Below the pieces are notes generated by a model. That model did no database searches. It saw only the letters and a list, made by a program, of their open reading frames with translations, and was not told where the DNA came from. Positions 41,698-49,565 of a stretch of DNA of 64,000 bases are shown here, piece after piece. Source of the DNA: Halodurantibacterium flavum (GTDB lineage: Bacteria > Pseudomonadota > Alphaproteobacteria > Rhodobacterales > Rhodobacteraceae); assembly GCF_042681825.1 (NCBI RefSeq), contig NZ_JBHUGH010000003.1, positions 372,001-436,000 on the forward strand, in the 5' to 3' direction. The first letter of the stretch is position 1, and each line of letters starts with the position of its first letter. The translations under genes were made by a program, and so were the position numbers.

Positions 41698-43230
41698 TCA
41701 GAGCGGGATGTTGTCGTGTTTCTTCCAGGGATTCGTCAGTTTCTTTGTGCGAAGACTCGCAAAGGCCCGGCAGACGCGGCGGCGCGTCGACTGGGGCATG
41801 ATGACCTCGTCGATGAACCCGCGCTCGGCGGCGACGAAGGGGTTGGCAAAGCGGTCCTCATAGTCCCGGGTACGCGCGGCGATCCGGTCGGGGTCGCCGA
41901 GTTCCGAGCGATAGAGGATTTCCACTGCGCCCTTGGCCCCCATCACCGCGATCTCGGCCGTGGGCCAGGCATAGTTGAAATCGCCGCGCAGATGTTTCGA
42001 CGACATGACGTCATAGGCCCCGCCATAGGCCTTGCGCGTGATGACCGTTACCTTGGGCACGGTCGCCTCGCCATAGGCAAAGAGCAGTTTCGCCCCGTGC
42101 TTGATCACGCCGCCATATTCCTGCCCGGTACCCGGCAGAAAGCCCGGCACATCGACGAAGGTCAGGATCGGGATCTCGAACGCATCGCAGAACCGGACAA
42201 AGCGCGCGGCCTTGCGGCTGCTGTCGATGTCGAGGCATCCGGCCAGCACCATCGGCTGGTTCGCGACCACCCCCACTGTCGACCCTTCCAGCCGGATGAA
42301 GCCGGTGATGATGTTGGCCGCAAAGTCGCGCTGGATCTCAAAGAAATCCCCTTCATCCGCGACCTTCAGGATCAGTTCCTTCATGTCATAGGGCTGGTTC
42401 GGGTTTTCGGGGATCAGCGTGTCGAGGCTCGGCTCCACCCGCGTGGGGCTGTCGAAGAACGGGCGCCGGGGCGGCTTTTCCCGGTTCGAGAGCGGCAGGA
42501 AATCGATCAGGCGGCGCGTCTCGGCCAGTGCCTCCACATCGTTCTCATAGGCGCCGTCGGCGACCGATGATCTGGTTGTATGCGTCCGGGCGCCGCCCAG
42601 ATCCTCGGCGCTCACGACCTCGTTCGTGACCGTCTTGACCACATCGGGGCCGGTGACGAACATGTAGGACGTGTCGCGCACCATGAAGATGAAGTCGGTC
42701 ATCGCGGGGGAATAGACCGCTCCGCCCGCGCAGGGCCCCATCACAAGGCTGATCTGCGGAACGACACCGGATGCGAGCACGTTGCGCTGGAACACCTCTG
42801 CATAGCCTGCGAGGCTTGCCACGCCTTCCTGAATGCGCGCGCCGCCGGAATCGTTGATACCGATCACCGGCGCGCCGTTCTGCACCGCCATATCCATGAT
42901 CTTGCAGATCTTCTCGGCATGGGTTTCCGAAAGCGAGCCGCCGAAGACCGTGAAATCCTGGCTGAACACATAGACCATGCGGCCGTTGACCGTGCCCCAG
43001 CCCGTCACCACCCCGTCGCCGGCGGGGCGTTCATCCTCCATCCCGAAATCGGTGCAGCGATGGGCGACGAACATGTCGAATTCCTCGAACGAGCCTTCGT
43101 CGAGCAAAAGTTCGATCCGCTCGCGCGCGGTCAGCTTGCCCCGGGCGTGCTGCGCGTCGATCCGGCGCTGTCCTCCGCCCTGACGTGCGCTGTCGCGGCG
43201 ATGCTCCAGCTGATGCAGAATATCCTTCAC
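41698..43230 (-). CDS. pccB: Propionyl-CoA carboxylase beta subunit (GTG start)
   Basis: Carboxyltransferase subunit, 510 residues, moving CO2 from biotin of PccA to propionyl-CoA. N-terminal half: RIELLLDEGSFEEFD and GGARIQEGVASLAGYAEVF; oxyanion region GPCAGGAVYSPAMTDF; C-terminal half: TFVDVPGFLPGTGQEYGG and KAYGGAYDVM. The extreme C-terminus KKHDNIPL is the PccB signature. The start is GTG at 43230 with GGAGG five bases upstream. Two TTTGCAAA-type boxes lie 70-120 bases upstream, fitting control by PccR. Confidence 0.96.
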   Translation of the reverse strand: MKDILHQLEHRRDSARQGGGQRRIDAQHARGKLTARERIELLLDEGSFEEFDMFVAHRCTDFGMEDERPAGDGVVTGWGTVNGRMVYVFSQDFTVFGGSLSETHAEKICKIMDMAVQNGAPVIGINDSGGARIQEGVASLAGYAEVFQRNVLASGVVPQISLVMGPCAGGAVYSPAMTDFIFMVRDTSYMFVTGPDVVKTVTNEVVSAEDLGGARTHTTRSSVADGAYENDVEALAETRRLIDFLPLSNREKPPRRPFFDSPTRVEPSLDTLIPENPNQPYDMKELILKVADEGDFFEIQRDFAANIITGFIRLEGSTVGVVANQPMVLAGCLDIDSSRKAARFVRFCDAFEIPILTFVDVPGFLPGTGQEYGGVIKHGAKLLFAYGEATVPKVTVITRKAYGGAYDVMSSKHLRGDFNYAWPTAEIAVMGAKGAVEILYRSELGDPDRIAARTRDYEDRFANPFVAAERGFIDEVIMPQSTRRRVCRAFASLRTKKLTNPWKKHDNIPL

Positions 43231-43298
43231 GCGCGCCTCCGGTCCTTTTGGCCAAGGCTAGCGCGACAGCGCCATCGCGCAAAGCGGGAATTGGAAGA

Positions 43299-43346
43299 TT
43301 TGCAAATTCTTTGCAGGGCGCCCCCAGCAAACTGTATAGTTGCAAA
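43299..43346. promoter_or_regulatory. PccR box cluster and promoter in the pccB / DUF486 intergenic region
   Basis: TTTGCAAA (43299-43306), TTTGCA (43310-43315) and GTTGCAAA (43339-43346) lie between divergent pccB and DUF486. PccR of Rhodobacter is known to bind paired TTTGCAAA motifs with a short spacer. On the plus strand TTGCAG (43311-43316), 18 bp, TATAGT (43335-43340) form a good promoter for DUF486, overlapped by the boxes. The pccB side has a TATACA -10 (43333-43338) without a good -35, as expected for an activator-dependent promoter. Confidence 0.6.
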
Positions 43347-43419
43347 ATACCCGGTGGGCCTCTGGTAGTTCGGGCGCGGCTGCCACATGTTTGGCCCGCA
43401 GCCCTTCGGCAGGTCCAAG

Positions 43420-43773
43420 ATGTCGCACATCCCCGTCCCGATCCTCACGATCGGCCTTCTTCTGCTTTCCAACGTGTTCATGACCTTTGCGTGGTACGGA
43501 CATCTGAAGTTCAAGACCGCGCCGCTTGTCACTGTCATTCTGGTCAGCTGGGGCATCGCGTTTTTCGAGTATGTGCTGCAGGTTCCCGCCAACCGGATCG
43601 GCCACGGCCATTTCAGCGCGGCGCAGCTCAAGACCATACAGGAGGTCCTGACGCTGTCGGTCTTCGCGGTGTTCTCGGTGCTCTACCTGAAAGAGCCGCT
43701 GGGCTGGAACCATGCGCTCGGCTTCGGCTTCATTGCCTTGGGCGCCTTTTTCATCTTTCACAAGTGGAGCTGA
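43420..43773 (+). CDS. DMT-family small membrane protein, DUF486
   Basis: 117 residues from the ATG at 43420, four predicted membrane helices: IPVPILTIGLLLLSNVFMTFAWY, a second around APLVTVILVSWGIAFFEY, a third around EVLTLSVFAVFSVLYL, and a fourth near the C-terminus. VPANRIGH and LKTIQEVLTLSVFAVFSV are DUF486 signatures. The family is uncharacterised but related to the small multidrug-resistance fold. It shares an intergenic region with pccB containing PccR boxes, so co-regulation with propionate metabolism is possible. Confidence 0.88.
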   Translation: MSHIPVPILTIGLLLLSNVFMTFAWYGHLKFKTAPLVTVILVSWGIAFFEYVLQVPANRIGHGHFSAAQLKTIQEVLTLSVFAVFSVLYLKEPLGWNHALGFGFIALGAFFIFHKWS

Positions 43774-43815
43774 GGCCGGACGCCCCGACACCCGCCACAG
43801 CCCAAGCGAGCCCGC

Positions 43816-45033
43816 ATGACCTCCAGACCCGTCGTCCGCTTTCTCGACCGCAGCACGCCGCCGCATATCTTCACGCTGGTTCTGTTGACCAGCCTCTCGG
43901 CATTGGCGATGAACGTCTTTCTGCCGTCGCTGAACAACATGACGCTGCATTTCGGCACCGAATACTGGGTGATGCAGCTTTCGGTCTCGCTCTATCTTGC
44001 GGTGAATGCGGTGCTGCAGATCTTCATCGGCCCCGTATCGGACAGGTTCGGGCGCAGGCCGGTTCTGATCTGGTCGATCGTGGCATTCATCCTGGCCACC
44101 ATCGGGACGCTGCTTGCCACGACGGCCGTGACCTTCCTCTTTTTCCGCATGGCGCAGGCTATCGTGGTTGCGACCATGGTGCTGTCGCGCGCGGTCGTCC
44201 GCGACATGGTCCCGCAGGATGAGGCCGCCTCGATGATCGGTTACATCACGATGGGGATGGCCATCGTTCCGATGTTCGCGCCGGTCTTCGGCGGCTTGCT
44301 GGATCAGGCCTTCGGCTGGCAGGCGAGCTTTGTTCTGATGCTGGCCTTCGGGCTCCTGACGCTTTTTCTGACCTGGCGCGACCTGGGCGAGACGGCCGTT
44401 ATCCGCCCGATCACGCTCGCCGACCAGTTCCGGCAATATCCGGAGCTTCTCGTGTCCCAGCGGTTCTGGGGGTACTGCCTTGCCGCCGCGCTCGCCGTCG
44501 GGGGGTTCTTTGCCTATCTGGGCGGCGCGCCCTTTGTCGGGTCTGAACTGTTCGGGCTGGGGCCCGCCGAACTCGGGCTCTACTTTGGCGCGCCGGCAGT
44601 CGGTTATGCCTTGGGCAACTTCGTCTCGGGGCGCTATTCGGTGCGGATCGGCATAAACCGCATGATCCTGACCGGAAGCGTCTCGACGGTGATCGGGATT
44701 GCCGTGCTCATGATGCTTTATTCGGCCGGGCTGGCCGGCGCGGCGGTGTTCTTCGCGCTCTTTTCCACCGTCGGTTTCGGAAACGGACTGGTCCTGCCCA
44801 ATGCGACCGCCGGGATGCTGTCGGTGCGCCCGCATCTTGCAGGATCGGCAAGCGGGCTGGGGGGCGCCATGATGATCGGCGGCGGGGCGGCATTGTCCGC
44901 GCTGGCAGGCGTCGTGCTTGCAGGCGGAACATCGGCGATGCCGCTGCTCATCGTGATGCTCGTGCCATCCATTGGTGCGGTGGCGTCGATCCTTTTCGTG
45001 ATGCGCCGGGCGGCGCGGCTCGGCCTCAAGTGA
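43816..45033 (+). CDS. Bcr/CflA-type MFS drug-resistance exporter
   Basis: 405 residues, about 12 membrane helices. The MFS loop 2-3 motif reads GPVSDRFGRRPVLIW, and motif C-like glycines appear in MGMAIVPMFAPVFGGLLDQAFGW, placing it in the Bcr/CflA (DHA1) drug:H+ antiporter group. Substrate unknown. It follows DUF486 by 42 bp and precedes pccR by 61 bp, but pccR has its own boxes. Association with the propionate regulator could indicate an organic-acid export role; this is speculation. Confidence 0.88.
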   Translation: MTSRPVVRFLDRSTPPHIFTLVLLTSLSALAMNVFLPSLNNMTLHFGTEYWVMQLSVSLYLAVNAVLQIFIGPVSDRFGRRPVLIWSIVAFILATIGTLLATTAVTFLFFRMAQAIVVATMVLSRAVVRDMVPQDEAASMIGYITMGMAIVPMFAPVFGGLLDQAFGWQASFVLMLAFGLLTLFLTWRDLGETAVIRPITLADQFRQYPELLVSQRFWGYCLAAALAVGGFFAYLGGAPFVGSELFGLGPAELGLYFGAPAVGYALGNFVSGRYSVRIGINRMILTGSVSTVIGIAVLMMLYSAGLAGAAVFFALFSTVGFGNGLVLPNATAGMLSVRPHLAGSASGLGGAMMIGGGAALSALAGVVLAGGTSAMPLLIVMLVPSIGAVASILFVMRRAARLGLK

Positions 45034-45055
45034 CGCTTGACCGCTGCGCCTGCGA

Positions 45056-45085
45056 TTTGCAAACCTCTGCCACCGGGGTTGCAAA
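45056..45085 (+). promoter_or_regulatory. PccR boxes overlapping the pccR translation start region
   Basis: TTTGCAAA (45056-45063) and GTTGCAAA (45078-45085), 22 bp start to start, about one helical turn more than the canonical 12. The second box abuts the AAAGGG ribosome site of pccR. Position suggests negative autoregulation. Confidence 0.55.
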
Positions 45086-45094
45086 GGGCGTATC

Positions 45095-46462
45095 ATGGCG
45101 CAGCAGAAACTCTACGCGGGCGCCAAGCTGCGCGACATCCGCACCGGCGCGGGGCTGACGCAGCGCAGCTTTGCGGCGCGGCTGGGCGTCTCGCTCCCCT
45201 ATCTCAACCAGATGGAAAACAACCACCGCCCCGTCAGCACCGGCGTCGTGCTGGCCCTTGCACGGGAATTCGGCTTCAACGTCACCGAATTCTCGACCGG
45301 TGAGCCCGAACGCATCGTGAGCGACATGCGCGAGGCGCTGGCCGATCCGCTTTTTGCCGATCACGCCCCTGCCCTTGCCGATCTGCGGCTTGTCGCCTCG
45401 AATGCGCCGGGGCTTGCGCGGGCCTTTCTGGAACTGCACAGCGCCTATCGGCAGGGTCACGAACGCCTCGCCGCCATGGATGAGGCCCAAGGCCGCGACG
45501 GCCTGCGGCCCTCTCCCTGGGAAGAGGTGCGCGACTTTTTCCACTATTGCGACAATTACATCGACGCGGTGGACCGCGCGGCCGAACGGTTTGCGGCCGA
45601 TGGGGCGGACACTGTCGCCACGCTCGCCGCCTGCGGGATCAGGGTCGAACTCAGCGAAGAGCCGGGGCAGGATCTTTACCTGCGCGATGGATCGCGTCTG
45701 CTGCTCTCGGCCCGCGCCGCGCCGGCAACGCGCCGGTTCCAGCTTTTGCATCAGGTCGCGCTTGCAACACGCAATGACCTGCTTGAGGCGACGCTCGACC
45801 TTGCGCGGTTCCAGTCGGCGACCGCGCGCGCCATCGCCAAGATCGGCCTTGCCAACTATTTCGCGGGCGCCGCGCTCATGCCCTATCGTGCTTTCCTTGC
45901 CGCAGCGAGAGAGACCCGCCACGATCTGGAGCTTCTGGCGGACCGCTTCGACGCGTCGGTCGAACAGGTGGCGCACCGGCTTTCGACGCTGCAGCGGGCT
46001 GGCGAAAAGGGCGTGCCGTTCTTCTTTGTCCGCGTCGATCAGGCAGGGACGATCACCAAGCGCCATTCCGCCACACGGCTGCAATTCGCGCGCTTTGGCG
46101 GCGCCTGCCCCCTGTGGAACGTGCATCGCGCCTTTGAAACCCCGGGGCAGTTCCTGCGCCAGTTCGCCGAAACCCCGGACGGTGTGCGCTATTTCTGTCT
46201 GGCGCGAGAGGTGTCAAAGCCCGGCGGGTCCTTCAACGCCCCCGTCCGGCGCTATGCCATCGGGCTGGGCTGCGAGGTTCAGCACGCGGACGCGCTCGTC
46301 TATGCCGATGACATGAACATGCGCCGGTTCGAGCCCATCGGCATATCCTGCCGCATCTGCGAACGGCGCGACTGCCATCAGCGGTCCGTGCCGCCGCTGG
46401 AACGGCGCCTGCGGGTCAATCCCGACCGGCGGGGCCTTCTGCCCTATGAAATCGACGGCTGA
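45095..46462 (+). CDS. pccR: Short-chain fatty acyl-CoA regulator (ScfR family), PccR-like
   Basis: 455 residues. N-terminal XRE-type helix-turn-helix (about 10-65: LRDIRTGAGLTQRSFAARLGVSLPYLNQMENNHRP), then a large IrrE/DUF2083-like domain that binds acyl-CoA in this family. The C-terminus has a conserved Cys/His cluster (GISCRICERRDCHQRS). In Rhodobacter, PccR activates propionyl-CoA carboxylase genes in response to propionyl-CoA; the nearby pccB with matching TTTGCAAA boxes fits that role over other ScfR members. Convergent with the hemerythrin gene. Confidence 0.88.
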   Translation: MAQQKLYAGAKLRDIRTGAGLTQRSFAARLGVSLPYLNQMENNHRPVSTGVVLALAREFGFNVTEFSTGEPERIVSDMREALADPLFADHAPALADLRLVASNAPGLARAFLELHSAYRQGHERLAAMDEAQGRDGLRPSPWEEVRDFFHYCDNYIDAVDRAAERFAADGADTVATLAACGIRVELSEEPGQDLYLRDGSRLLLSARAAPATRRFQLLHQVALATRNDLLEATLDLARFQSATARAIAKIGLANYFAGAALMPYRAFLAAARETRHDLELLADRFDASVEQVAHRLSTLQRAGEKGVPFFFVRVDQAGTITKRHSATRLQFARFGGACPLWNVHRAFETPGQFLRQFAETPDGVRYFCLAREVSKPGGSFNAPVRRYAIGLGCEVQHADALVYADDMNMRRFEPIGISCRICERRDCHQRSVPPLERRLRVNPDRRGLLPYEIDG

Positions 46463-46483
46463 CCCGCCGATCAGAACCACGGT

Positions 46484-47035
46484 TCACAGTCGGGGCGCAT
46501 AATGCAGGATCGTGGGGATCACGAGGTCTTCCTCATCCAGCAGATGCCGGTCGATAAAGCCCGCGAACGTTGTGATCCGGGCTTCCAGCCGCCCGGCCTC
46601 ATCCCGGCCGCGCCCGTCGGCGATGGCCTGCAACATGCGGTTCGTGCCATCGGCAAGGTCGTGCAGATGGTGATCGAGCGCGTGATGATCGGCATCGAGC
46701 AGCTCGAACCCCTGTTCCAGTCGCCCGTCGAGGCCGGAGAGGATGGGGAAATAGTGATGATCCTCGATCTGATGATGGCCGTGCAGATCGTTCAGCAGAA
46801 AGCCCGTCGTGCGGGCGGTATCGGCCGCAAAGGCCCGCGCGTCGCGATCCCGGTCCACAAAGGCGCGGGTTTCACCGCCGATCCGGTCCAGGAGCGTGCG
46901 GAACATCATGTGCCGTTCCAGCCAGAAACGCGTCAGCCCGTCGAAATTCCTGTGGCTGGTCCAGAGATCGCGCGGATATTGTTCTGCCAGAACCCGAAGC
47001 CCGTCCGGCAGTCCCTGCCGTGTCTCGAGGTCCAT
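46484..47035 (-). CDS. Hemerythrin HHE-domain protein
   Basis: 183 residues, all helical. Candidate di-iron ligands are spread over four helices: LWTSHRNFDGL, HGHHQIEDHHYFPIL (H...E/D), LLDADHHALDHHLHDL, and FIDRHLLDEEDLVIP (HxxxE/D). It should bind O2, NO or iron; cytoplasmic. It lies 15 bp after the nuclease gene on the same strand and is convergent with pccR. The precise role is not known. Confidence 0.85.
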   Translation of the reverse strand: MDLETRQGLPDGLRVLAEQYPRDLWTSHRNFDGLTRFWLERHMMFRTLLDRIGGETRAFVDRDRDARAFAADTARTTGFLLNDLHGHHQIEDHHYFPILSGLDGRLEQGFELLDADHHALDHHLHDLADGTNRMLQAIADGRGRDEAGRLEARITTFAGFIDRHLLDEEDLVIPTILHYAPRL

Positions 47036-47050
47036 CGCTGCGTCTCCTTG

Positions 47051-47722
47051 CTACCGCCGCGCCCTGCGCCACCCCGCGGCCTCCGCCTCGGCGGGGGAGC
47101 AGAACCAGCGTTCCCCCTGGCGGGTGTCGATCACCGTCCGGTCATAATATTCCTGCCCGGGCATGTGGTAAATGCGCCCTGAACCAGAGATGTTCCCCTT
47201 GATGTTGCAGCCGCCGCCCGACCCGGCGCCCGCAGCCGACCCCGCGCCGGCGGACTGGCGGGAAGCGGCCCGCAGGGTCTCCGGCTCCTCGAACGTGCCG
47301 CGCCAGATGCCGGCCCCCGCGATGGCGGCGCTCTTTTCATGTTCCTCATAGTCGAAGCCATAGCGGGTATAGGCGAGCGCCGCGCCCTGCAGGACCATGG
47401 CCGCCCCCAGGTCCTGCCCGCCGGCCTCGCATCGGGCGACCAGCCGGTCATAGCGGTCCCGCTCGATCCCCTGACAGGTGACGCTGCGCCCGCCGACCAG
47501 CCCGGCCATCACATCGCGCGACCAGCGGCCACAGGCCCAGCTGCCAGCAGGTGTGTCGCATTGCTGCCCGATCTCGGGCGCGTCGATGGCGAAGAGGCGG
47601 ATGCGTTCCTGCCCGATGGCAAGCGTGTCGCCATCCACGACCCGCGCCGTGCCCTGAACCGTCTGCGCCGCGGCAAGGCACGGCATCAGCATGAGGATGA
47701 AGAGGGAACAAAATCTTAACAT
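47051..47722 (-). CDS. Secreted thermonuclease-like (SNase) protein with C-terminal sunset domain
   Basis: 223 residues with signal peptide MLRFCSLFILMLMPCLAAAQ. SNase fold: ARVVDGDTLAIGQERIRLFAIDAPEIGQ and RYDRLVARC include the Asp and Arg residues of the catalytic site. After a Gly/Ala/Ser linker comes a ~50-residue module, CNIKGNISGSGRIYHMPGQ...YYDRT...GERWFCSPAEAEAAGWR, the 'sunset' domain often fused to such nucleases. Probable secreted or periplasmic nuclease. The ribosome site (GGGAGA) lies unusually close to the ATG at 47722. Confidence 0.83.
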   Translation of the reverse strand: MLRFCSLFILMLMPCLAAAQTVQGTARVVDGDTLAIGQERIRLFAIDAPEIGQQCDTPAGSWACGRWSRDVMAGLVGGRSVTCQGIERDRYDRLVARCEAGGQDLGAAMVLQGAALAYTRYGFDYEEHEKSAAIAGAGIWRGTFEEPETLRAASRQSAGAGSAAGAGSGGGCNIKGNISGSGRIYHMPGQEYYDRTVIDTRQGERWFCSPAEAEAAGWRRARR

Positions 47723-47728
47723 TCTCCC

Positions 47729-47755
47729 GATCTCGGCGCTTTTGGCGCCGCGATC
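47729..47755 (-). other. Hairpin between betA and the nuclease gene
   Basis: GATC-CGGCGC / GCGCCG-GATC arms with one mismatch and a TTTTG-type loop, 45-70 bases after the betA stop on the minus strand. No T run follows. It may mark the 3' end of the bet transcript; the A/T-rich stretch 47756-47798 next to it may hold the nuclease promoter. Confidence 0.4.
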
Positions 47756-47799
47756 AAGGAGAAATGTTAACGAAGATTAATGAAACCTTAACTGCGTCT

Positions 47800-49449
47800 T
47801 CAGCGCTGCGAGACCTGCCAGTTCGGGTTGATCCACGGCTCCAGATTCTCGCGCGGCAGGGGGTTCCGGCCCAGCAGGTGGTCCGAGACCTTTTCGCCCA
47901 CCATGATCGAGGGCGCGTTCAGGTTCCCGTTCGTCACCTGCGGAAAGATCGAGCTGTCGGCCACGCGCAGACGGTCCACCCCGATCACGCGTGCCTCTGC
48001 GTCGACCACCGCCATCGGGTCGTCCCGCCGCCCCATCCGCACCGTGCCGCAGGGGTGATAGGCGCTTTCGACATGCTCGCGCAGATAGGCGTCGATCTCG
48101 TCATCCGTGACGACGCCCGGCCCCGGCATGATCTCATGCCTCAGGAACGGTGCAAAGGCCGGCTGGTCAAAGATCTCGCGTGTCAGACGGACACAGGCCC
48201 GGAAATCCGCCCAGTCGTCGGGATGCGACATGTAGTTGAACTGGATCCGCGGCGCATCCTCGGGGCGGCCGGACCGCAGCGTGACCGCGCCCCGGCTTTT
48301 CGACCGCATGGGGCCTACATGAGCCTGGAACCCATGTCCTTCGGCCACCGCCTTGCCGTCATAGCGGACCGCGATGGGCAGGAAATGATACTGGATGTCC
48401 GGGTATTCGACCCCGGCCCGCGACCGGATGAAGGCGCAGCTTTCGAACTGGTTCGAGGCGCCCGGCCCCCGGCCCCGCAACAGCCACTGCGCCCCCACCC
48501 AGGCCTTGCCCCAGAGGTTCCAGTAGCGGAACAGCGTGACGGGCTGGCTGGCCGCGAACTGCATGTAGATTTCCAGATGGTCCTGAAGGTTCTGCCCCAC
48601 CCCCGGGCGGTCCGCGATCACCGGCACGCCATGTTCGGCCAGATGCGCCGCAGGCCCGATCCCCGACAGCATCAGCAGCTTCGGCGAGTTGATGGATGAG
48701 GCCGCCAGCACCACCTCGCGCCGCGCGCGGATCACCTCGACCCGGCCCTTGCGCATCACCTCGACCCCGACGGCCCGGCCGCCTTCGATCACCACGCGGC
48801 GGGCAAGCGCGCGGACCAGATCGCAGTTCGGGCGCCGAAGCGCGGGCCGCAGATAGGCATTGGCCGCCGACCAGCGCCGCCCGTCCCGGATCGTCGCCTC
48901 CATCGGGCCGAACCCTTCCTGCTGCTGGCCGTTATAGTCACGCGTCACCGGATAGCCGGCCTGCCGCCCTGCCGCGATGAAGGCGTCGAACAGCGGGTTG
49001 GACCGCCCGCCCCGGGTCACGTGCAGCGGCCCGTCATGGCCGCGCCAGTCAGCGTCGCCATCCTCGTGCCAGTTTTCCATCCGCTTGAAATAGGGCAGGA
49101 CATCGGCATAGGCCCAGCCCTGCGCGCCCATCCCGGCCCAGGTGTCGAAGTCGCGCGCATGACCCCGCACATAGACCATTCCGTTGATCGAGGATGAGCC
49201 GCCGATCACCTTGCCGCGCGGCGTGGCGAGCACCCTTCCGCCCAGATGCGGTTCGGGTTCCGTCCGGAAACCCCAATCGTAGATCCCCATGTTCATCGGG
49301 TAGGACAGCGCCCCGGGCATCTGGATGAAGGGGCCCGCATCGCTGCCGCCATGTTCGATCACCAGAACCGAGGCCCCCGCCTCTGACAGCCGATACGCCA
49401 TCGCGCAGCCGGCCGAGCCTGCGCCAACGATCACGAAATCCGCTTCCAT
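47800..49449 (-). CDS. betA: Choline dehydrogenase
   Basis: A membrane-associated FAD-dependent GMC oxidoreductase that oxidises choline to betaine aldehyde. 549 residues from the ATG at 49449, preferred over 49461 because GGAG lies six bases before it. Visible: FVIVGAGSAGCAMAYRLSE (FAD loop), GGSSSINGMVYVRGH (GMC signature), ASSINSPKLLMLSGIGPA, and a C-terminal HPCGTVRMG active-site region. It follows betB after a 116-bp gap with weak secondary structure and no gene. Confidence 0.95.
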   Translation of the reverse strand: MEADFVIVGAGSAGCAMAYRLSEAGASVLVIEHGGSDAGPFIQMPGALSYPMNMGIYDWGFRTEPEPHLGGRVLATPRGKVIGGSSSINGMVYVRGHARDFDTWAGMGAQGWAYADVLPYFKRMENWHEDGDADWRGHDGPLHVTRGGRSNPLFDAFIAAGRQAGYPVTRDYNGQQQEGFGPMEATIRDGRRWSAANAYLRPALRRPNCDLVRALARRVVIEGGRAVGVEVMRKGRVEVIRARREVVLAASSINSPKLLMLSGIGPAAHLAEHGVPVIADRPGVGQNLQDHLEIYMQFAASQPVTLFRYWNLWGKAWVGAQWLLRGRGPGASNQFESCAFIRSRAGVEYPDIQYHFLPIAVRYDGKAVAEGHGFQAHVGPMRSKSRGAVTLRSGRPEDAPRIQFNYMSHPDDWADFRACVRLTREIFDQPAFAPFLRHEIMPGPGVVTDDEIDAYLREHVESAYHPCGTVRMGRRDDPMAVVDAEARVIGVDRLRVADSSIFPQVTNGNLNAPSIMVGEKVSDHLLGRNPLPRENLEPWINPNWQVSQR

Positions 49450-49565
49450 CCCACGCTCCATCGCATCGGGCGTGCGCGGTCGGGCCCGGCGCTCGCCATT
49501 ATCCAGTGAGTTGTCGCCCTGGGGTCCGCGCCCAAGGCCCCTCAGGCCAAGTCCGTCAGCCGTGG

